64,000 nucleotides of DNA from Asanoa sp. WMMD1127 (GCF_029626225.1 NZ_JARUBP010000001.1:6386001-6450000); one strand, 5' to 3'. Positions 17,492-26,567 are shown, counted from the first letter of the stretch. The notes: generated by a model not told the origin, from the sequence alone. Program-made: numbers and translations.

Positions 17492-18691
17492 CTAGCCCTT
17501 GACGCAGACCACCTGCTTGAGGTGGGCCACGACCTCGACCAGGTCGGCCTGTTCGGCGATGACCGTGTCGAGGTCCTTGTAGGCGCCGGGGATCTCGTCG
17601 ACGACCCCGCCGTCCTTGCGGCACTCGACGCCCGCCGTCTGCTCCGCGAGGTCCGTGACCGTGAAGGTCTTGCGGGCCTTGGTGCGCGACATCCGGCGGC
17701 CGGCGCCGTGCGAGGCCGACTGGTAGGCGTCCGCGTTGCCGAGGCCGCGGACGATGTAGGAGCCCGTGCCCATCGAGCCCGGGATGATGCCCAGTTCCCC
17801 GCGCCCCGCCCGGATCGCGCCCTTGCGGGTGACGAGCAGGTCGACTCCGTCGTAGGTCTCCTCGGCCACGTAGTTGTGGTGGCACGAGATCGGCTCGTCG
17901 TAGCGGACGTGCGGCACCGCCTCGCGCAGCACCCGGCTGAGCAGCCCCAGCATCACGGCCCGGTTGCGGGCCGCGTACTGCTGCGCCCAGGTCAGGTCCC
18001 GGCGGTACGCGTCCATCTCCGGCGTGCCGGCGACGAACACCGCGAGGTCGCGGTCGGGCAGGCCGGCGTTGTGCGGCAGCTTGCGGGCGACCGCGATGTG
18101 TCGCTCCGCCAGCTCCTTGCCGATGTTGCGCGAGCCCGAGTGCAGCATCAGCCAGACCCGCCCGGCGTCCGGGCCGCCCTGCTCGACGCAGACCTCGATG
18201 AAGTGGTTGCCGCCGCCCAGCGTCCCCAGCTGCCGGCCGGCCCGGGTCTCCAGGGCGGAGACCCCCGCGGTCAGCGAGCCGAACCGCGCCCAGAACTCCT
18301 TCCAGCCGGCGGTCGGCAGGCCGTGGATCCGGTGCGGGTTGACCGGCTCGTCGTGGGCGTTGAAGCCGACCGGGATGGCGGACTCGATGGCCCGGCGGAG
18401 CTTGCCGAGGTCGTCGGGCAGGTCGGCCTCGGTGAGGCTGGTCCGCACCGCCGACATGCCGCAGCCGATGTCCACACCGACCGCGGCCGGCGCGAGGGCC
18501 TGCCGCATCGCGATCACCGAACCGACCGTCGCGCCCATGCCGTAGTGCACGTCCGGCATCACCGCCACACCCTCGACCCACGGCAGGGCGCCGATGTTGC
18601 GGAGCTGCTGGGCGGCCTGGTCCTCGATCGTCGCCGGGTCGGTCCACACCCGGACCGGCGCCCGCGTGCCCGGCAGCAGCGTGTAGCTCAT
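17492..18691 (-). CDS. rtcB: RtcB-family RNA ligase
   Basis: 399 residues starting at the ATG at 18691, which has a strong AAAGGAG eight bases upstream; the open frame beyond it is non-coding. RtcB motifs in order: VGVDIGCGMSA (metal-binding Asp/Cys), LGGGNHFIE, LHSGSRN, CHHNY, GSMGTGSYIV and ASHGAGRRMSR, where the His is the guanylylated residue. It joins 2',3'-cyclic or 3'-phosphate RNA ends to 5'-OH ends with GTP and Mn2+, repairing cleaved tRNA or other RNA. No archease gene is adjacent. The upstream leader carries a tRNA-like element. Confidence 0.95.
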   Translation of the reverse strand: MSYTLLPGTRAPVRVWTDPATIEDQAAQQLRNIGALPWVEGVAVMPDVHYGMGATVGSVIAMRQALAPAAVGVDIGCGMSAVRTSLTEADLPDDLGKLRRAIESAIPVGFNAHDEPVNPHRIHGLPTAGWKEFWARFGSLTAGVSALETRAGRQLGTLGGGNHFIEVCVEQGGPDAGRVWLMLHSGSRNIGKELAERHIAVARKLPHNAGLPDRDLAVFVAGTPEMDAYRRDLTWAQQYAARNRAVMLGLLSRVLREAVPHVRYDEPISCHHNYVAEETYDGVDLLVTRKGAIRAGRGELGIIPGSMGTGSYIVRGLGNADAYQSASHGAGRRMSRTKARKTFTVTDLAEQTAGVECRKDGGVVDEIPGAYKDLDTVIAEQADLVEVVAHLKQVVCVKG

Positions 18692-18715
18692 CGTGACACT
18701 CCTTTGTAGACGAGA

Positions 18716-18802
18716 GGCCTGACGGGGAATCGAACCCTCGCATGCCCGTTGCCGGGATCTGGTTTTGCGGACCAGCCGCCGCACCAGCGACGCGATCAGG
18801 CC
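18716..18802 (-). ncRNA. Degenerate tRNA-like RNA (GCA anticodon, long variable arm) upstream of rtcB
   Basis: 87 nt on the minus strand that fold as a tRNA-like cloverleaf. Acceptor stem: 7 perfect pairs (GGCCTGA at 18802-18796 with TCAGGCC at 18722-18716). Anticodon stem: 5 perfect pairs (CTGGT/ACCAG) around a 7-nt loop CCGCAAA whose positions 34-36 read GCA (Cys) at 18768-18766. Variable arm of 19 nt holds CCCG-GCAA-CGGG, a GNRA-capped hairpin. T-loop is canonical TTCGATT (18734-18728). Departures from a working tRNA: C instead of U at position 33, a bulged A in the T-stem, a D-arm of three pairs with extra bases after it, and no encoded CCA. It ends 24 nt before the rtcB ATG, so it lies in the rtcB transcript. 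Confidence 0.7.
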
Positions 18803-18820
18803 AGGAGGGAGAAACAGAAA

Positions 18821-18852
18821 CGCCGCCCAGTCCCGGGTGCGGGAGGGCGGCG
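18821..18852 (-). terminator. Terminator-like hairpin between leader ORF and tRNA-like element
   Basis: On the minus strand, an outer 8-bp stem (CGCCGCCC/GGGCGGCG) continues into an inner TCCCG/CGGGA stem with a CACC loop and a 2-nt bulge. It is followed by TTTCTGTTTCTC. It begins 18 nt after the leader ORF stop and ends 18 nt before the tRNA-like element, the position of a transcription attenuator. Confidence 0.6.
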
Positions 18853-18870
18853 CGAGCGCGCGGTCCGCGC

Positions 18871-18984
18871 TCAGCTCAACCGTCGCCCCGCGAGGCGTAG
18901 CTGTTGGAAGGCGGGTCGCCCGACCGAGGGCACACCCGCGACGGCGCACCGACAGTGCCGCGCCGCTGTGGTCAGCCTCGTCAT
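18871..18984 (-). CDS. Putative 37-residue leader peptide with Cys codons
   Basis: Short ORF (MTRLTTAARHCRCAVAGVPS at the N-terminus, ending GRRLS) with a strong AGGAGG nine bases before its ATG. It has the closely spaced codons His-Cys-Arg-Cys (CAC TGT CGG TGC) at residues 10-13. The opening R-L-T-x-x-x-R-H is reminiscent of the short leader peptides actinobacteria place before sulfur-metabolism genes, though this one is longer. It lies 180 nt upstream of the rtcB-proximal end of the tRNA-like element and is followed by a terminator-like hairpin. A regulatory rather than functional peptide is my reading. Confidence 0.45.
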   Translation of the reverse strand: MTRLTTAARHCRCAVAGVPSVGRPAFQQLRLAGRRLS

Positions 18985-19055
18985 CTCGGGATCCCTCCTG
19001 GAACGTCTCGGGTCAACGGTATGCCCGAGGCCGCTTCCGGGCAACATCAATAAAA

Positions 19056-19091
19056 CGTCGCGGCCGGGGCTTCGTTGCCCCGGCCGCGACG
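19056..19091 (-). terminator. Intrinsic terminator of the PKS operon
   Basis: A perfect 15-bp stem (19056-19070 with 19077-19091), a 6-nt loop and, on the minus strand, TTTTATTG directly after it, 19 nt beyond the PKS stop. It should isolate the PKS transcript from the rtcB leader. Confidence 0.88.
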
Positions 19092-19110
19092 GATCTGGTG
19101 GACCCCGACC

Positions 19111-22100
19111 TCAGCCGTCGGACTCCAGGGACAGGTCCATGTGGCCGGCCAGGCCCTCGGCCAGCGCGGCCAGGGTCGGGTGCTGCCACACGAAGTTGCC
19201 GGCCAGCTTGACGCCGAGACCGGCCTCGAGGCGGGCCCGCAGCTCCATCGCCAGCAGCGAGTCGAAGCCGAGCGCCCGCAACGGGGTCTGCGGGTCCAGC
19301 GCGCTGTCGCCCAGCCGCATCACCGCCCGGACGTGGCCGCCGACGTAGGACTCCAGGGCCGTCCGCCGGGCCAGCCCCGCCGGCGTCGCCGCGAGGTCGG
19401 CCCGGACGTCGACCGTCGCGGCAGCCGGCGCCGCGGCCGCCGGGGACGTGTCGGCCACCAGGTCCGCGAAGAACGGCGACGACGGTGCCGGCACCCACGA
19501 CGACGGGGCCCCGGGGATCACGCCGGTGCGCACCCGTTCGTGAGCCAGCAATGTGGACAGTGCCGCGAAACCGTCGGCCGTCCCGATCGTGGTGTAGCCG
19601 CGCGCCGCGAAGTCCGTCGCCGCGCCCGTCTCGCCCCACGGACCCCAGTTGACGGCCAGCGTCGGCAGCCCCTGCGCCGACCGCCATTCCGCGAACCCGT
19701 CGAGCCACGAGTTGGCCGCCGCGTAGACGGTCTGGCCCGCGTTGCCGATCAGCGACGCCATCGACGAGAACACCACGAACCAGTCCAGCTTGTGCCCGGC
19801 CACCGCCGCGTGCAGCGCGCGGGCGCCCTGCACCTTGGGCCGCCACACCGTCTCGAACTGGTCGTCGGCCACGGTCAGCAGCGCCGCGTCGGCGAGCACC
19901 ATGGCCGCGTGCAGCACCCCGCACAACGGCCGCTGGTACGCCGTCGCGGCGGCCACCAGCGCCTCGGCCGTCTCCGGGGACGCGACGTCGCCGCGCACCA
20001 CGGTGACCCGCGTGCCACCGGCCCGCAGAGCCGCGATCGCCTCCGCGGCGGCGGCCGACGGCGCCCGCCGCCCGTTCAGGACCAGATGCCCCGCGCCCCG
20101 CGACGCCAGCCACGACGCCGCCGCCAACCCGACACCCGTCAGGCCACCGGTGATGACGTACGACCCGTCGGAGCGCACCGGCGGCCCCTCGGGCCGGGCG
20201 GCCTTCAGCAGACCCGACCCCGGGACGGTCAGCACCAGCTTCCCGTGGTGCGCCGCCGCCGCCATGGTCCGGAACGCCTCGGTCGCCGAGGTCAACGGGT
20301 AGGACCGCACGGGCAGCGGCGGCAGCGACCCGTCCGCGAGCCCGCCGAGCACCTCCCGCAGCACGGTCGCGAACACGTCCGGCCGCCGCTGCTGCAGCTC
20401 GATCAGGTCGACAGTGGCGAACGTGATGTTGTGCCGCAGCGGCGCCAGCCCGACCGCCCGGTCCGCGAGGATGTCCCGCACGCCGAGCTCCACGAACCGC
20501 CCGAACGGCCGCAGCGTGGACAGCCCGGCCCGGATCGCCGGCCCGGCCAGCGAGTTGAGCACCACGTCGACGCCCTCGCCGCCCGTGGCCGCCCGGGTCT
20601 CGGCCGCGAAGTCCAGCGACCGGGAGTCCATGACGGTCGCGATGCCCAGCTCGCGGAGCCGGGCCCGCTTCTCCTCCGTGCCGGCCGTGGCCAGCACGGA
20701 GGCGCCGAGCTTGCGGGCGACCGCGATCGCCGCGAGCCCGGTGCCGCCGGTTCCACTGTGGATGAGCACCCGCTCGCCGGACCGGAGGCCGGCGACGTGC
20801 CGCAGCGCGTACCAGGCCGTGAGGTAGCCGGTGAGCTGGCCCGCGGCGACCACCGGATCGAGCCCGCGCGGCATCCGGGCCACCGCCGTGGCCGGCGCGG
20901 TGAGGAACGAGCCGAACGCGCCGCCGCGCAGGTCCACGGCCAGCACGGTCTCGCCGACCTCGAGCGACACGCCGGAGCCGACGGCGCTGACCACGCCGGC
21001 GCACTCGAAGCCGATCCGGTAGCGCACGTCGTGGCCGTCGCCGGGCAGCAGGCCCAGCACGGTGAGCACGTCGCGGAAGTTCACGCCGGCCGCGGTCACC
21101 CGGATCTCGACCTCGCCGGGGCCGGGCCGACGCCGGTGGACCGCCGCCAACGCCAGCTCCGACAGGTCGCCCAGCCGGTTCGCACGGAGCCGGAACCCGT
21201 CGACGCCGCAGCGGACGTCCACGGTGGACGAGTCGGGCGCCGGCGCGTACGCCAGCCGGGCCACCGACCGCTCCCCCGCCCGGTGCCGCACCTCGTCGTC
21301 GACGCCGTCACCGAGCAGCTCGTCGGCGAGCAGGTCGGCGTCCGAGGACTCGACCACGGTCGCCCGCAACTCGGGGTGCTCGATCGCGAGCACCCGGACC
21401 ACGCCGCGCAGCGCCGCCTCGTCGAGCGCGCCGCCGGTCGCCAGCACCAGCCGGGGCGGCGACGCCTCGGCACAGAGCGCCTGCGCCACGGCCACCACCC
21501 GCCGGGTCCGGTCGAGGGCGACGTCGCCGCCGCCCGCGACACCACCGCAAACCAGCGCGACCACGCCCGGCAGCACGCCGCCGAGCAGCCCGGTCACCGG
21601 CTCGGCCGGCGGCACGTCCAGCACGTCGACCGCGACGCCGCGGGCGCGCAGCGCGGCCGCGACCGGCGCCACCACCCCGCCGCCCTCGCCGACCAGCAGG
21701 ACCCGCCCGACGGCCCGGGCGGTCGACACCGGCGGCGCCGGCACCCACCGCGGCTCCAGCAGCCACGATCCGGGCAGCGCCTCGGCGCCGGGCACCCGCT
21801 GCCGCACGCACCGCAGCCCGCTGACGGTCATTAGGGGCGCACCCCCGCCGTCGCGCAGCACCACGTCCCCGGCGAACTCGGCGGCGTCCGACGCGACCAG
21901 CCGGGCCTCGACGAACGCGGCCAGCGACAGGTCACCGGTCACCGCGACCCGCGCGATCCCGACCGGCAGCACCAGACCCTGCCCCGGCGCGTCGAGCACG
22001 GTGGCCACCAGCGCCTGGGCGCACAGGTCCAGCAGCACCGGATGCGCGGCGAGCGCACCGGGCGGCGGCCCCGGCGGCGTCACCCGCGCCTGGGCCTGCG

Positions 22101-25100
22101 TGCCGTCGGCGGAGCGGGCGAGCCCGCTCAGCCCCGCGAACGCCGGCCCGTGGAGGATCCCGCGCGACCGCATCGCGGCGTAGAGGGCCGCGGCGTCACC
22201 CGGCACGTCGCAGGTGACCACCGGAAGGTCCGAAGTGGACCGGCCCGACCGCAGCACCGCCCGGGCGTGCGACACCCAGGCACCGTCGGCGTCCCGCGCG
22301 AAGATCTCGCATTCCGCCCGGTCGGCCGCGACCATCGTCACCGTGGTGCTCACCTCGGTGTGGTCCCCGAGCCGGAGCAGCTCGCGGAACGACAGGTCCT
22401 CGACCACCACCTCGTCGGCCGGCGCCGCGAACACGGCGCAGGCCGCGCTCAGCGCCAGCGCGTGGTACGCCGCGCCCGGCAGCACCGGCTCGTCGTGCAC
22501 CTGGTGGTCGGCCAGGAACGGCAGCGCCAGCAGCCCGGCGTCGCCGACCCAGGTGTGCCGCACGGGATCACCGGCCACCTCGGCGTGCGCGCCGGGCAGG
22601 CCGGCCGGCGCCACCGAGGCGGAGACCGGCGCGACGTCGACCCAGTGCCGCCGCCGGTCGTAGGTCAGCGTCGGCGGGTCGGCCAGCTCCGCGTCGCCGT
22701 AGAGCACGGACCAGGCGACCGGCACGCCCGCGCAGTGCAGGGCGGCCAATCCGGTCCGGAACGTCACCAGCTCCGGCTCGTCACGGCGCAGCGTGCCCAG
22801 CACCACGGACTCGGCGCTCACGCTCTCGCGGATCGCGCCGGCCACCACCGGGTGCGGCGCCACCTCGAGGAACACCTGGTGCCGGTCCGCGGCGGCGGCC
22901 TCCACGGCGGCCGCGAACCGCACCGGCTGGCGCAGGTTGCGGCACCAGTAGTCGGCGTCGAACGCCGGCACCTCCGAACGCGGGTCCAGCACGGTGGAGT
23001 AGAAGCGCACGGCGGGCTCGCGCGGGCGCAGGTCCTTGAGCACGGCCTCGAGGTCCGACAGCAGCGGGTCGACCTGCGGCGAGTGGGACGCCACGTCGAC
23101 CGCGACCAGCCGCGCCGGCACGCCCTCGGCGTCCCAGGCGTCGACCAGCAGGCGCACCCACTCGTCGTCGCCGGCGATCACCGTGCTGGACGGGGCGGCG
23201 ACCACGGCGACGGAGACGACGTCGCCCGCGCCGGCCGCCGCGATGTCGGCCTCGACCTGGGACCGGCCCAGGCCCACGCTGGCCATGGCGCCGGCGCCGG
23301 CGATCCGCTCCAGCAGCGCCGAGCGGCGGCAGATCACCGCGACGCCGTCGGCCAGCGACAGGGCGCCGGCGACGACGGCGGCGGCCACCTCGCCCATCGA
23401 GTGGCCGAGCACGCCGGCCGGGGTCACGCCGTAGGACCGCCACAGGTCCGCGAGGGCGATCTGCACCGCGAACAGCACCGGCTGCACGAACCCGCAGCCC
23501 GAGACCGGCTGGCCCGAGCGGACGACGTCGAGCACGGAGAAGCCCGCCTCGGACGAGATCAGCGCGTCGGTGCGGGTCAGGCTGGCCGCGAACGCCGGCT
23601 CGGTGGCCAGCAGCTCGCGACCCATGCCGGCCCACTGGGAACCCTGCCCGGAGAAGACCCAGACCGCGCCGCGGGTGACGCCGGTCTGCACGGATCCCTC
23701 GACCACGAGCGGATCGATCCGGCCGGCGGCGTACGCCCGGAGCCGGTCCGACAGCTCCTCGGTGTCGGCGGCGACCACGCCGAGCCGCCCCCGCCCGGCG
23801 CCCCGGCGCAGCGCGAAGGTGTGTGCGACGTCGCGCAGCGGCACGTCCCGCCCGTCGCCGTCGAGCCAGTCGGCGACCCGGGTGGCCGCCGCCGGCAACG
23901 CCTCGCGCGAGCCGGCCGGGATGACGACGACCTCGGGGTCGCCGGTGGACCGGGCGGCCGTCGCGCCGGCGGCCGGCAGGTTCGGCGCCTCCTCCAGCAC
24001 GACGTGCGCGTTGGTGCCCGAGAAGCCGAACGACGACACCGCCGCCCGGCGCACCGCGGCGCCGTCCGGCCAGCGGGTGGTGCCGGTCGGCACGAACAGC
24101 CCGGCGGCCGACGGGTCGGTTCCCGGGGTCCAGCCGGTGTAGTGCAGGTTGCCCGGGATCAGGCCCGAGTCGAGGGCGAGCACGGTCTTGATCAGTCCGG
24201 CGATGCCGGCGGCCGGCTCGAGGTGGCCGAGGTTCGTCTTGATCGAGCCGACGGCGACGGCCCGGCCCTGGCCCCCGTACACCCGGGTCAGGCTGGTCAG
24301 CTCCGTCGGGTCGCCGAGCCGGGTGCCGGTGCCGTGCGCCTCGACGTAGCCGACCTGGCTGGCGTCGAGGCCGGCGCGCACCAGCGCCGCGCGGTAGCAC
24401 GCCTCCTGCGCCTCCGCCGACGGCGCGCTCAGTCCGTCGGACTTCCCGTCCTGGTTGACCGCGGAGCCGCGGACGACGGCGAGGATCCGGTCGCCGTCGC
24501 GCAGCGCGTCGCCGAGCCGCTTGAGCACGACCGCGCCCGCGCCCTCGGAACGGACGAAGCCGTCGGCGTGCGTGTCGAACGCCCGGCAGCGCCCCGTCGG
24601 CGAGAGCATCCCGAACCGGGTGAACTCCCGGGTCGTGCGCTCGTCGACGATCAGGTTGACGGCGCCGGCCACCGCGACGTCGCACTCCCGGTCGCGCAGC
24701 GCCTGGGCGGCCTGGTGCACCGCGACCAGGCCCGACGAGCAGGCGGTGTCGACACTGACGGCCGGGCCGTGCAGACCGAGGAGGTACGAGATCCGCCCGG
24801 CCGCCACGCAGTGCCCGTTGGTGAGGATGCCGCCGGCCAGCTCCTCCGGCGCCCCGGCGAGGCGGGCCATGTAGTCGTCGTAGCTGAGCCCGAGGAAGAC
24901 GCCGGTCGGCTCGCCGGCCAACCGGTCCGGTGGGAGGCCGGCGTGTTCGAACGCCTCCCACACGACCTCGAGCATCAGCCGGTGCTGCGGGTCGAGCACG
25001 TCGGCCTCGCGCCGGGAGACGCCGAAGAAGTCCGCGTCGAAGCCGGCGACGTCGGTCAGCCAGCCGCCCTCGCCCGGCGTGCCGGCGCCGAGGGCGGGGC

Positions 25101-25227
25101 GACCCGCCGGAAAGGGACCGACGGCGTCGCGGCCATCGGCGAGGAGTCGCCACAGGGCGGCCGGCGAGTCGACGTCGCCGGGCAACCGGCAGCCGATCCC
25201 GACGATCGCGATGTGCTCGTGTTCCAC
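19111..25227 (-). CDS. Single-module, fully reducing type I polyketide synthase (KS-AT-DH-ER-KR-ACP)
   Basis: 2038 residues. KS about 1-430: VDTACSSG (Cys163), EAHGTGT, NLGHLEPAAG. AT about 525-830: GQGSQWAGMG and GHSMGEV (Ser610); the specificity region reads VASHSPQVD, neither clear HAFH (malonyl) nor YASH (methylmalonyl). DH about 890-1110: DHQVHDEPVLPG (His908; the usual Gly of HxxxGxxxxP is Asp). ER about 1390-1690 with GTGGTGLAA near 1490. KR about 1690-1880 with GGLTGVG, FSSMAS and Tyr1835. ACP with GFDSLL (Ser1990). No thioesterase or loading domain, so it probably works iteratively to make a saturated chain, with release by another protein. GTG start with AAAGG upstream. It follows the stand-alone KS gene by 20 nt. 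Confidence 0.93.
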   Translation of the reverse strand: MEHEHIAIVGIGCRLPGDVDSPAALWRLLADGRDAVGPFPAGRPALGAGTPGEGGWLTDVAGFDADFFGVSRREADVLDPQHRLMLEVVWEAFEHAGLPPDRLAGEPTGVFLGLSYDDYMARLAGAPEELAGGILTNGHCVAAGRISYLLGLHGPAVSVDTACSSGLVAVHQAAQALRDRECDVAVAGAVNLIVDERTTREFTRFGMLSPTGRCRAFDTHADGFVRSEGAGAVVLKRLGDALRDGDRILAVVRGSAVNQDGKSDGLSAPSAEAQEACYRAALVRAGLDASQVGYVEAHGTGTRLGDPTELTSLTRVYGGQGRAVAVGSIKTNLGHLEPAAGIAGLIKTVLALDSGLIPGNLHYTGWTPGTDPSAAGLFVPTGTTRWPDGAAVRRAAVSSFGFSGTNAHVVLEEAPNLPAAGATAARSTGDPEVVVIPAGSREALPAAATRVADWLDGDGRDVPLRDVAHTFALRRGAGRGRLGVVAADTEELSDRLRAYAAGRIDPLVVEGSVQTGVTRGAVWVFSGQGSQWAGMGRELLATEPAFAASLTRTDALISSEAGFSVLDVVRSGQPVSGCGFVQPVLFAVQIALADLWRSYGVTPAGVLGHSMGEVAAAVVAGALSLADGVAVICRRSALLERIAGAGAMASVGLGRSQVEADIAAAGAGDVVSVAVVAAPSSTVIAGDDEWVRLLVDAWDAEGVPARLVAVDVASHSPQVDPLLSDLEAVLKDLRPREPAVRFYSTVLDPRSEVPAFDADYWCRNLRQPVRFAAAVEAAAADRHQVFLEVAPHPVVAGAIRESVSAESVVLGTLRRDEPELVTFRTGLAALHCAGVPVAWSVLYGDAELADPPTLTYDRRRHWVDVAPVSASVAPAGLPGAHAEVAGDPVRHTWVGDAGLLALPFLADHQVHDEPVLPGAAYHALALSAACAVFAAPADEVVVEDLSFRELLRLGDHTEVSTTVTMVAADRAECEIFARDADGAWVSHARAVLRSGRSTSDLPVVTCDVPGDAAALYAAMRSRGILHGPAFAGLSGLARSADGTQAQARVTPPGPPPGALAAHPVLLDLCAQALVATVLDAPGQGLVLPVGIARVAVTGDLSLAAFVEARLVASDAAEFAGDVVLRDGGGAPLMTVSGLRCVRQRVPGAEALPGSWLLEPRWVPAPPVSTARAVGRVLLVGEGGGVVAPVAAALRARGVAVDVLDVPPAEPVTGLLGGVLPGVVALVCGGVAGGGDVALDRTRRVVAVAQALCAEASPPRLVLATGGALDEAALRGVVRVLAIEHPELRATVVESSDADLLADELLGDGVDDEVRHRAGERSVARLAYAPAPDSSTVDVRCGVDGFRLRANRLGDLSELALAAVHRRRPGPGEVEIRVTAAGVNFRDVLTVLGLLPGDGHDVRYRIGFECAGVVSAVGSGVSLEVGETVLAVDLRGGAFGSFLTAPATAVARMPRGLDPVVAAGQLTGYLTAWYALRHVAGLRSGERVLIHSGTGGTGLAAIAVARKLGASVLATAGTEEKRARLRELGIATVMDSRSLDFAAETRAATGGEGVDVVLNSLAGPAIRAGLSTLRPFGRFVELGVRDILADRAVGLAPLRHNITFATVDLIELQQRRPDVFATVLREVLGGLADGSLPPLPVRSYPLTSATEAFRTMAAAAHHGKLVLTVPGSGLLKAARPEGPPVRSDGSYVITGGLTGVGLAAASWLASRGAGHLVLNGRRAPSAAAAEAIAALRAGGTRVTVVRGDVASPETAEALVAAATAYQRPLCGVLHAAMVLADAALLTVADDQFETVWRPKVQGARALHAAVAGHKLDWFVVFSSMASLIGNAGQTVYAAANSWLDGFAEWRSAQGLPTLAVNWGPWGETGAATDFAARGYTTIGTADGFAALSTLLAHERVRTGVIPGAPSSWVPAPSSPFFADLVADTSPAAAAPAAATVDVRADLAATPAGLARRTALESYVGGHVRAVMRLGDSALDPQTPLRALGFDSLLAMELRARLEAGLGVKLAGNFVWQHPTLAALAEGLAGHMDLSLESDG

Positions 25228-25247
25228 TGATGCAGAACCTTTCGGAT

Positions 25248-26567
25248 TCAGAGGGCGTCGGGGCTGCCGAGCAGGATCGCGCTCTGCACGCCGCCCAGCT
25301 GGTAGGTGAAGCTCAGGGCGTGGTCGAAGGCCAGCGGCGCGGTCTCGTGGCCGGGCAGCGGGTTGAACGGCAGGAAGTCCAGCGGCTCCACGCAGTTGGC
25401 GGTCGGGCAGACCGCGCGGTTGCGCATCATCAGCAGGGTCAGCGCGACACCGAGGGCGCCGGTCGGCGCGCCGTTGTGGCCGAAGCAGCCCTCCTGCGAG
25501 GTCATCAGCAGGTCGCCGGCGCGGTCGCCGAACAGCGTCCGGATCGCCTCGGCCTCCTGCACCGCCATGCCGCCGTCGCTGCCGCCGTGCACGTAGCCGA
25601 CGGACTCGATCGGCCGGTCGCCCAGCGCCTGCCGGACCGCGGCGACCAGGCCGGCGCCGGTCTGGTCGCTGGCCAGCGGGTGCGGCAGCCCGTCGCGGGT
25701 CACGGCCTGGTTGAGCACCTGGCCGTAGATCGCCGCGCCGCGCCGCTCCGCGTGCTCGCGGCTCTCCAGGATCAGCGTGACCGAGCCCTCGCCGTAGTTG
25801 ACGCAGCCCTGGCGCCGGTCGTAAGGGCGCATCAGGCGGTCGAACTCGATCGGCTCGTCGGGCAGCGCGTTGGTCGGACGGCTGTCGGCGTCCTGGTCCT
25901 GGACCATCTTGACGAGGTCGAAGACCTTCTTGAGCAGGGGGTAGTAGAAGTTGTCGACGCCGGTCACGGCGATGACGTCCGAGGCGCCGCTGTTGATCAG
26001 CAGCCGGGCGTTGTTGATCTGCACGGACGACGAGGAGCAGCCGGCGTTGGCGGTGTAGCAGGGGCCGGTCGTCCGCGCGAAGGCCGACTGGGCCAGCGCG
26101 ACGTCCGACGAGGTGACCGCGATCGAGCTCTCGATGAACAGCGAGGTCGCCTCGAGGATGTTCAGGTCGCCGATCTCGGTGTTGAGCACCTTGAGGTAGC
26201 CGGCGATGTTGGTGTCGACGCCGCCGCGGCCCACCAGGATGCCGGCGTTGGTGAGCGCGCCGGCCCGCACGTCGAGCTTGGCGTCGGTGCAGGCCTCCAG
26301 GAAGGACATGAGCCCGAAGCGGTGGGTGTCGGTGAAGTGCGCGGCGAAGATGCCCGGGATCTCCGGGAAGTACTCGGCGAACTTCTCCGCCGGCAGGTCG
26401 ACGGAGCCGTAGAAGACGCCGTCGTCGCGCGAGGTGATCGCGGTCTTACCCGTCGAGACGATCTCCCAGACGTCGTCCGTGGTGATCGTCGCGCGGCCGA
26501 TGCCCGGCAGGCAGAAGCCCATGCCCGTGACGACGACGTCGCGGGCGTCGGTGGCGGACCTCATCAT
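25248..26567 (-). CDS. Stand-alone beta-ketoacyl synthase
   Basis: 439 residues from the ATG at 26567, which has GGAAGG at correct spacing; the first ATG (26573) is too close to it. Thiolase fold: Cys177 in NAGCSSSS, first His in GYVHGGSDGG (normally AHGTGT), second His in CFGHNGAPTGA. The triad is kept but the surrounding motifs differ clearly from FabF and from modular KS domains. It could act as a priming/condensing enzyme, a chain-length partner or an acyltransferase for the PKS encoded 20 nt downstream. It is first in the operon. Confidence 0.85.
   Translation of the reverse strand: MMRSATDARDVVVTGMGFCLPGIGRATITTDDVWEIVSTGKTAITSRDDGVFYGSVDLPAEKFAEYFPEIPGIFAAHFTDTHRFGLMSFLEACTDAKLDVRAGALTNAGILVGRGGVDTNIAGYLKVLNTEIGDLNILEATSLFIESSIAVTSSDVALAQSAFARTTGPCYTANAGCSSSSVQINNARLLINSGASDVIAVTGVDNFYYPLLKKVFDLVKMVQDQDADSRPTNALPDEPIEFDRLMRPYDRRQGCVNYGEGSVTLILESREHAERRGAAIYGQVLNQAVTRDGLPHPLASDQTGAGLVAAVRQALGDRPIESVGYVHGGSDGGMAVQEAEAIRTLFGDRAGDLLMTSQEGCFGHNGAPTGALGVALTLLMMRNRAVCPTANCVEPLDFLPFNPLPGHETAPLAFDHALSFTYQLGGVQSAILLGSPDAL

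Noticed and set aside
18716-18802. A standard tRNA-Cys gene
   Set aside because: Position 33 is C, the T-stem needs a bulge, the D-arm is irregular and the variable arm is long, so a tRNA-like RNA is the safer call.
22042-25230. 1062-codon plus-strand frame antisense to the PKS
   Set aside because: High-GC shadow frame with no recognisable domain; the opposite strand carries a complete PKS with all motifs in order.
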